Shown: piece after piece, positions 5,633 to 6,064 of the stretch
Layout of the letters: each line of letters begins with the position of its first letter
Position numbering within the stretch: position 1 is the stretch's first letter
Source of the DNA: Lysobacteraceae bacterium
Lineage (GTDB): Bacteria > Pseudomonadota > Gammaproteobacteria > Xanthomonadales > Xanthomonadaceae
Reading direction: 5' to 3'
NCBI GenBank assembly: GCA_027483745.1
Contig: JAIXTZ010000226.1
Span: 1-6,064 of the forward strand
Length of the DNA: 6,064 nucleotides
Made by a program: the position numbers and the translations under genes
Notes under the pieces: generated by a model
The model's database searches: none
Seen by the model: the letters and a program-made list of their open reading frames with translations, nothing else
Told to the model about the DNA's origin: nothing

Positions 5633-6064
5633 TCAGCTCCGCAGCCCCACGCCGCGCTGCAGCAACCACAGGCCGAGCCAGGTCAGCGCGATGACGGCGC
5701 CCAGCATCACGGCATACGCGCTCCACAGCGGCACGTCGGTGGCGCCGGTGCCCAGCAGGCCGTAGCGGAAGGCGTTGACCATGTAGAAGATCGGGTTGGC
5801 GTGCGTGGCCGCTTCGGCCCAGTCCGGCAGCAGCTTCACCGAATAGAAGACGCCGCCGAGGTAGGTGAGCGGCGTCAGGATGAAGGTGGGGATGATCGCG
5901 ATGTCGTCGAACTTCTTCGCGTACACCGCGTTGACGAAGCCGGCCAGCGAGAAGATCACCGCGCCGAGCAGGACGGTGCTCACCGTCACCGCCCAATCGT
6001 GCACGCGCACCTTGGTGAACAGCATCGCCACCGCCAGCACGATGGCGCCGACCATGAAGCCGCG
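5633..6064 (-). CDS. ABC-2 type transporter permease (YadH-like), N-terminal part outside window
   Basis: The last 143 residues of an inner-membrane permease are visible; the frame runs on past the right edge (RGF precedes the first visible Met), so the Met at 6055 is internal. Full members are about 250-260 residues. Hydrophobic segments lie at about residues 4-16, 26-44, 55-75 and 113-134 of the visible part. The segment AKKFDDIAIIPTFILTPLTY, then LGGVFYS, and later HANPIFYMVNAFRYGLLG, with the C-terminal QRGVGLRS, match E. coli YadH and the wider ABC-2 family. These permeases work with a separate ATPase (YadG type), usually encoded directly upstream, which would lie beyond the window edge here. 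Substrate is unknown; relatives export drugs, polysaccharides or other lipophilic compounds. The next gene downstream is the RsbQ-like hydrolase after a 107-base gap, and I see no functional link beyond shared orientation. Confidence 0.93.
   Translation of the reverse strand, partial: RGFMVGAIVLAVAMLFTKVRVHDWAVTVSTVLLGAVIFSLAGFVNAVYAKKFDDIAIIPTFILTPLTYLGGVFYSVKLLPDWAEAATHANPIFYMVNAFRYGLLGTGATDVPLWSAYAVMLGAVIALTWLGLWLLQRGVGLRS

Noticed and set aside
1..6064. CRISPR arrays, tRNA genes, insertion sequences or attachment sites
   Set aside because: I saw no regularly spaced repeats, no cloverleaf-like sequence, no transposase or integrase motifs, and no flanking duplications; intergenic space is only about 250 bases in total.

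Overview
The window is GC-rich, densely packed bacterial chromosome. It suggests a gammaproteobacterium of the Xanthomonadaceae/Lysobacteraceae type. That rests on base composition, on proteobacterial (E. coli-like) versions of TatD, the YhiN-type flavoprotein and the YadH-type permease, and on a periplasmic M74 endopeptidase. The taxonomic call is inference only. I found no tRNA, rRNA, CRISPR, insertion sequence, integrase or clear foreign DNA.

Plus strand, 1-2520: three co-directional genes. They are the C-terminal three quarters of a BaiN/YhiN (HI0933-type) flavoprotein, a complete TatD metal-dependent nuclease, and a membrane-anchored MepA-like (M74/LAS) murein endopeptidase that starts inside the tatD stop codon (ATGA overlap). 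A 103-base gap follows, with a weak hairpin and then an AT-richer stretch of short repeats. After it comes an Orc1/STAND-like AAA ATPase with a C-terminal winged helix (2624-3817), apparently a stand-alone gene.

Minus strand, 3821-6064: read in its own direction, this begins with the C-terminal part of a YadH-type ABC-2 permease that enters from the right edge. About 107 bases later comes a two-gene unit: an RsbQ-like alpha/beta hydrolase, then a PAS-GGDEF diguanylate cyclase whose GTG start lies inside the last codons of the hydrolase. The cyclase ends three bases from the end of the AAA ATPase gene.

The hydrolase/cyclase pair is the most interesting system here. In Bacillus subtilis, RsbQ activates RsbP, a PAS-PP2C phosphatase of the energy-stress pathway. 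Here the hydrolase keeps all RsbQ hallmarks, and the cyclase's N-terminal domain resembles the RsbP PAS domain, but the output is a GGDEF domain with an intact active site and inhibitory site. The likely logic is that the hydrolase makes or delivers a small molecule to the PAS domain, which then controls c-di-GMP synthesis. The family assignments rest on visible motifs; the signalling logic is inferred.
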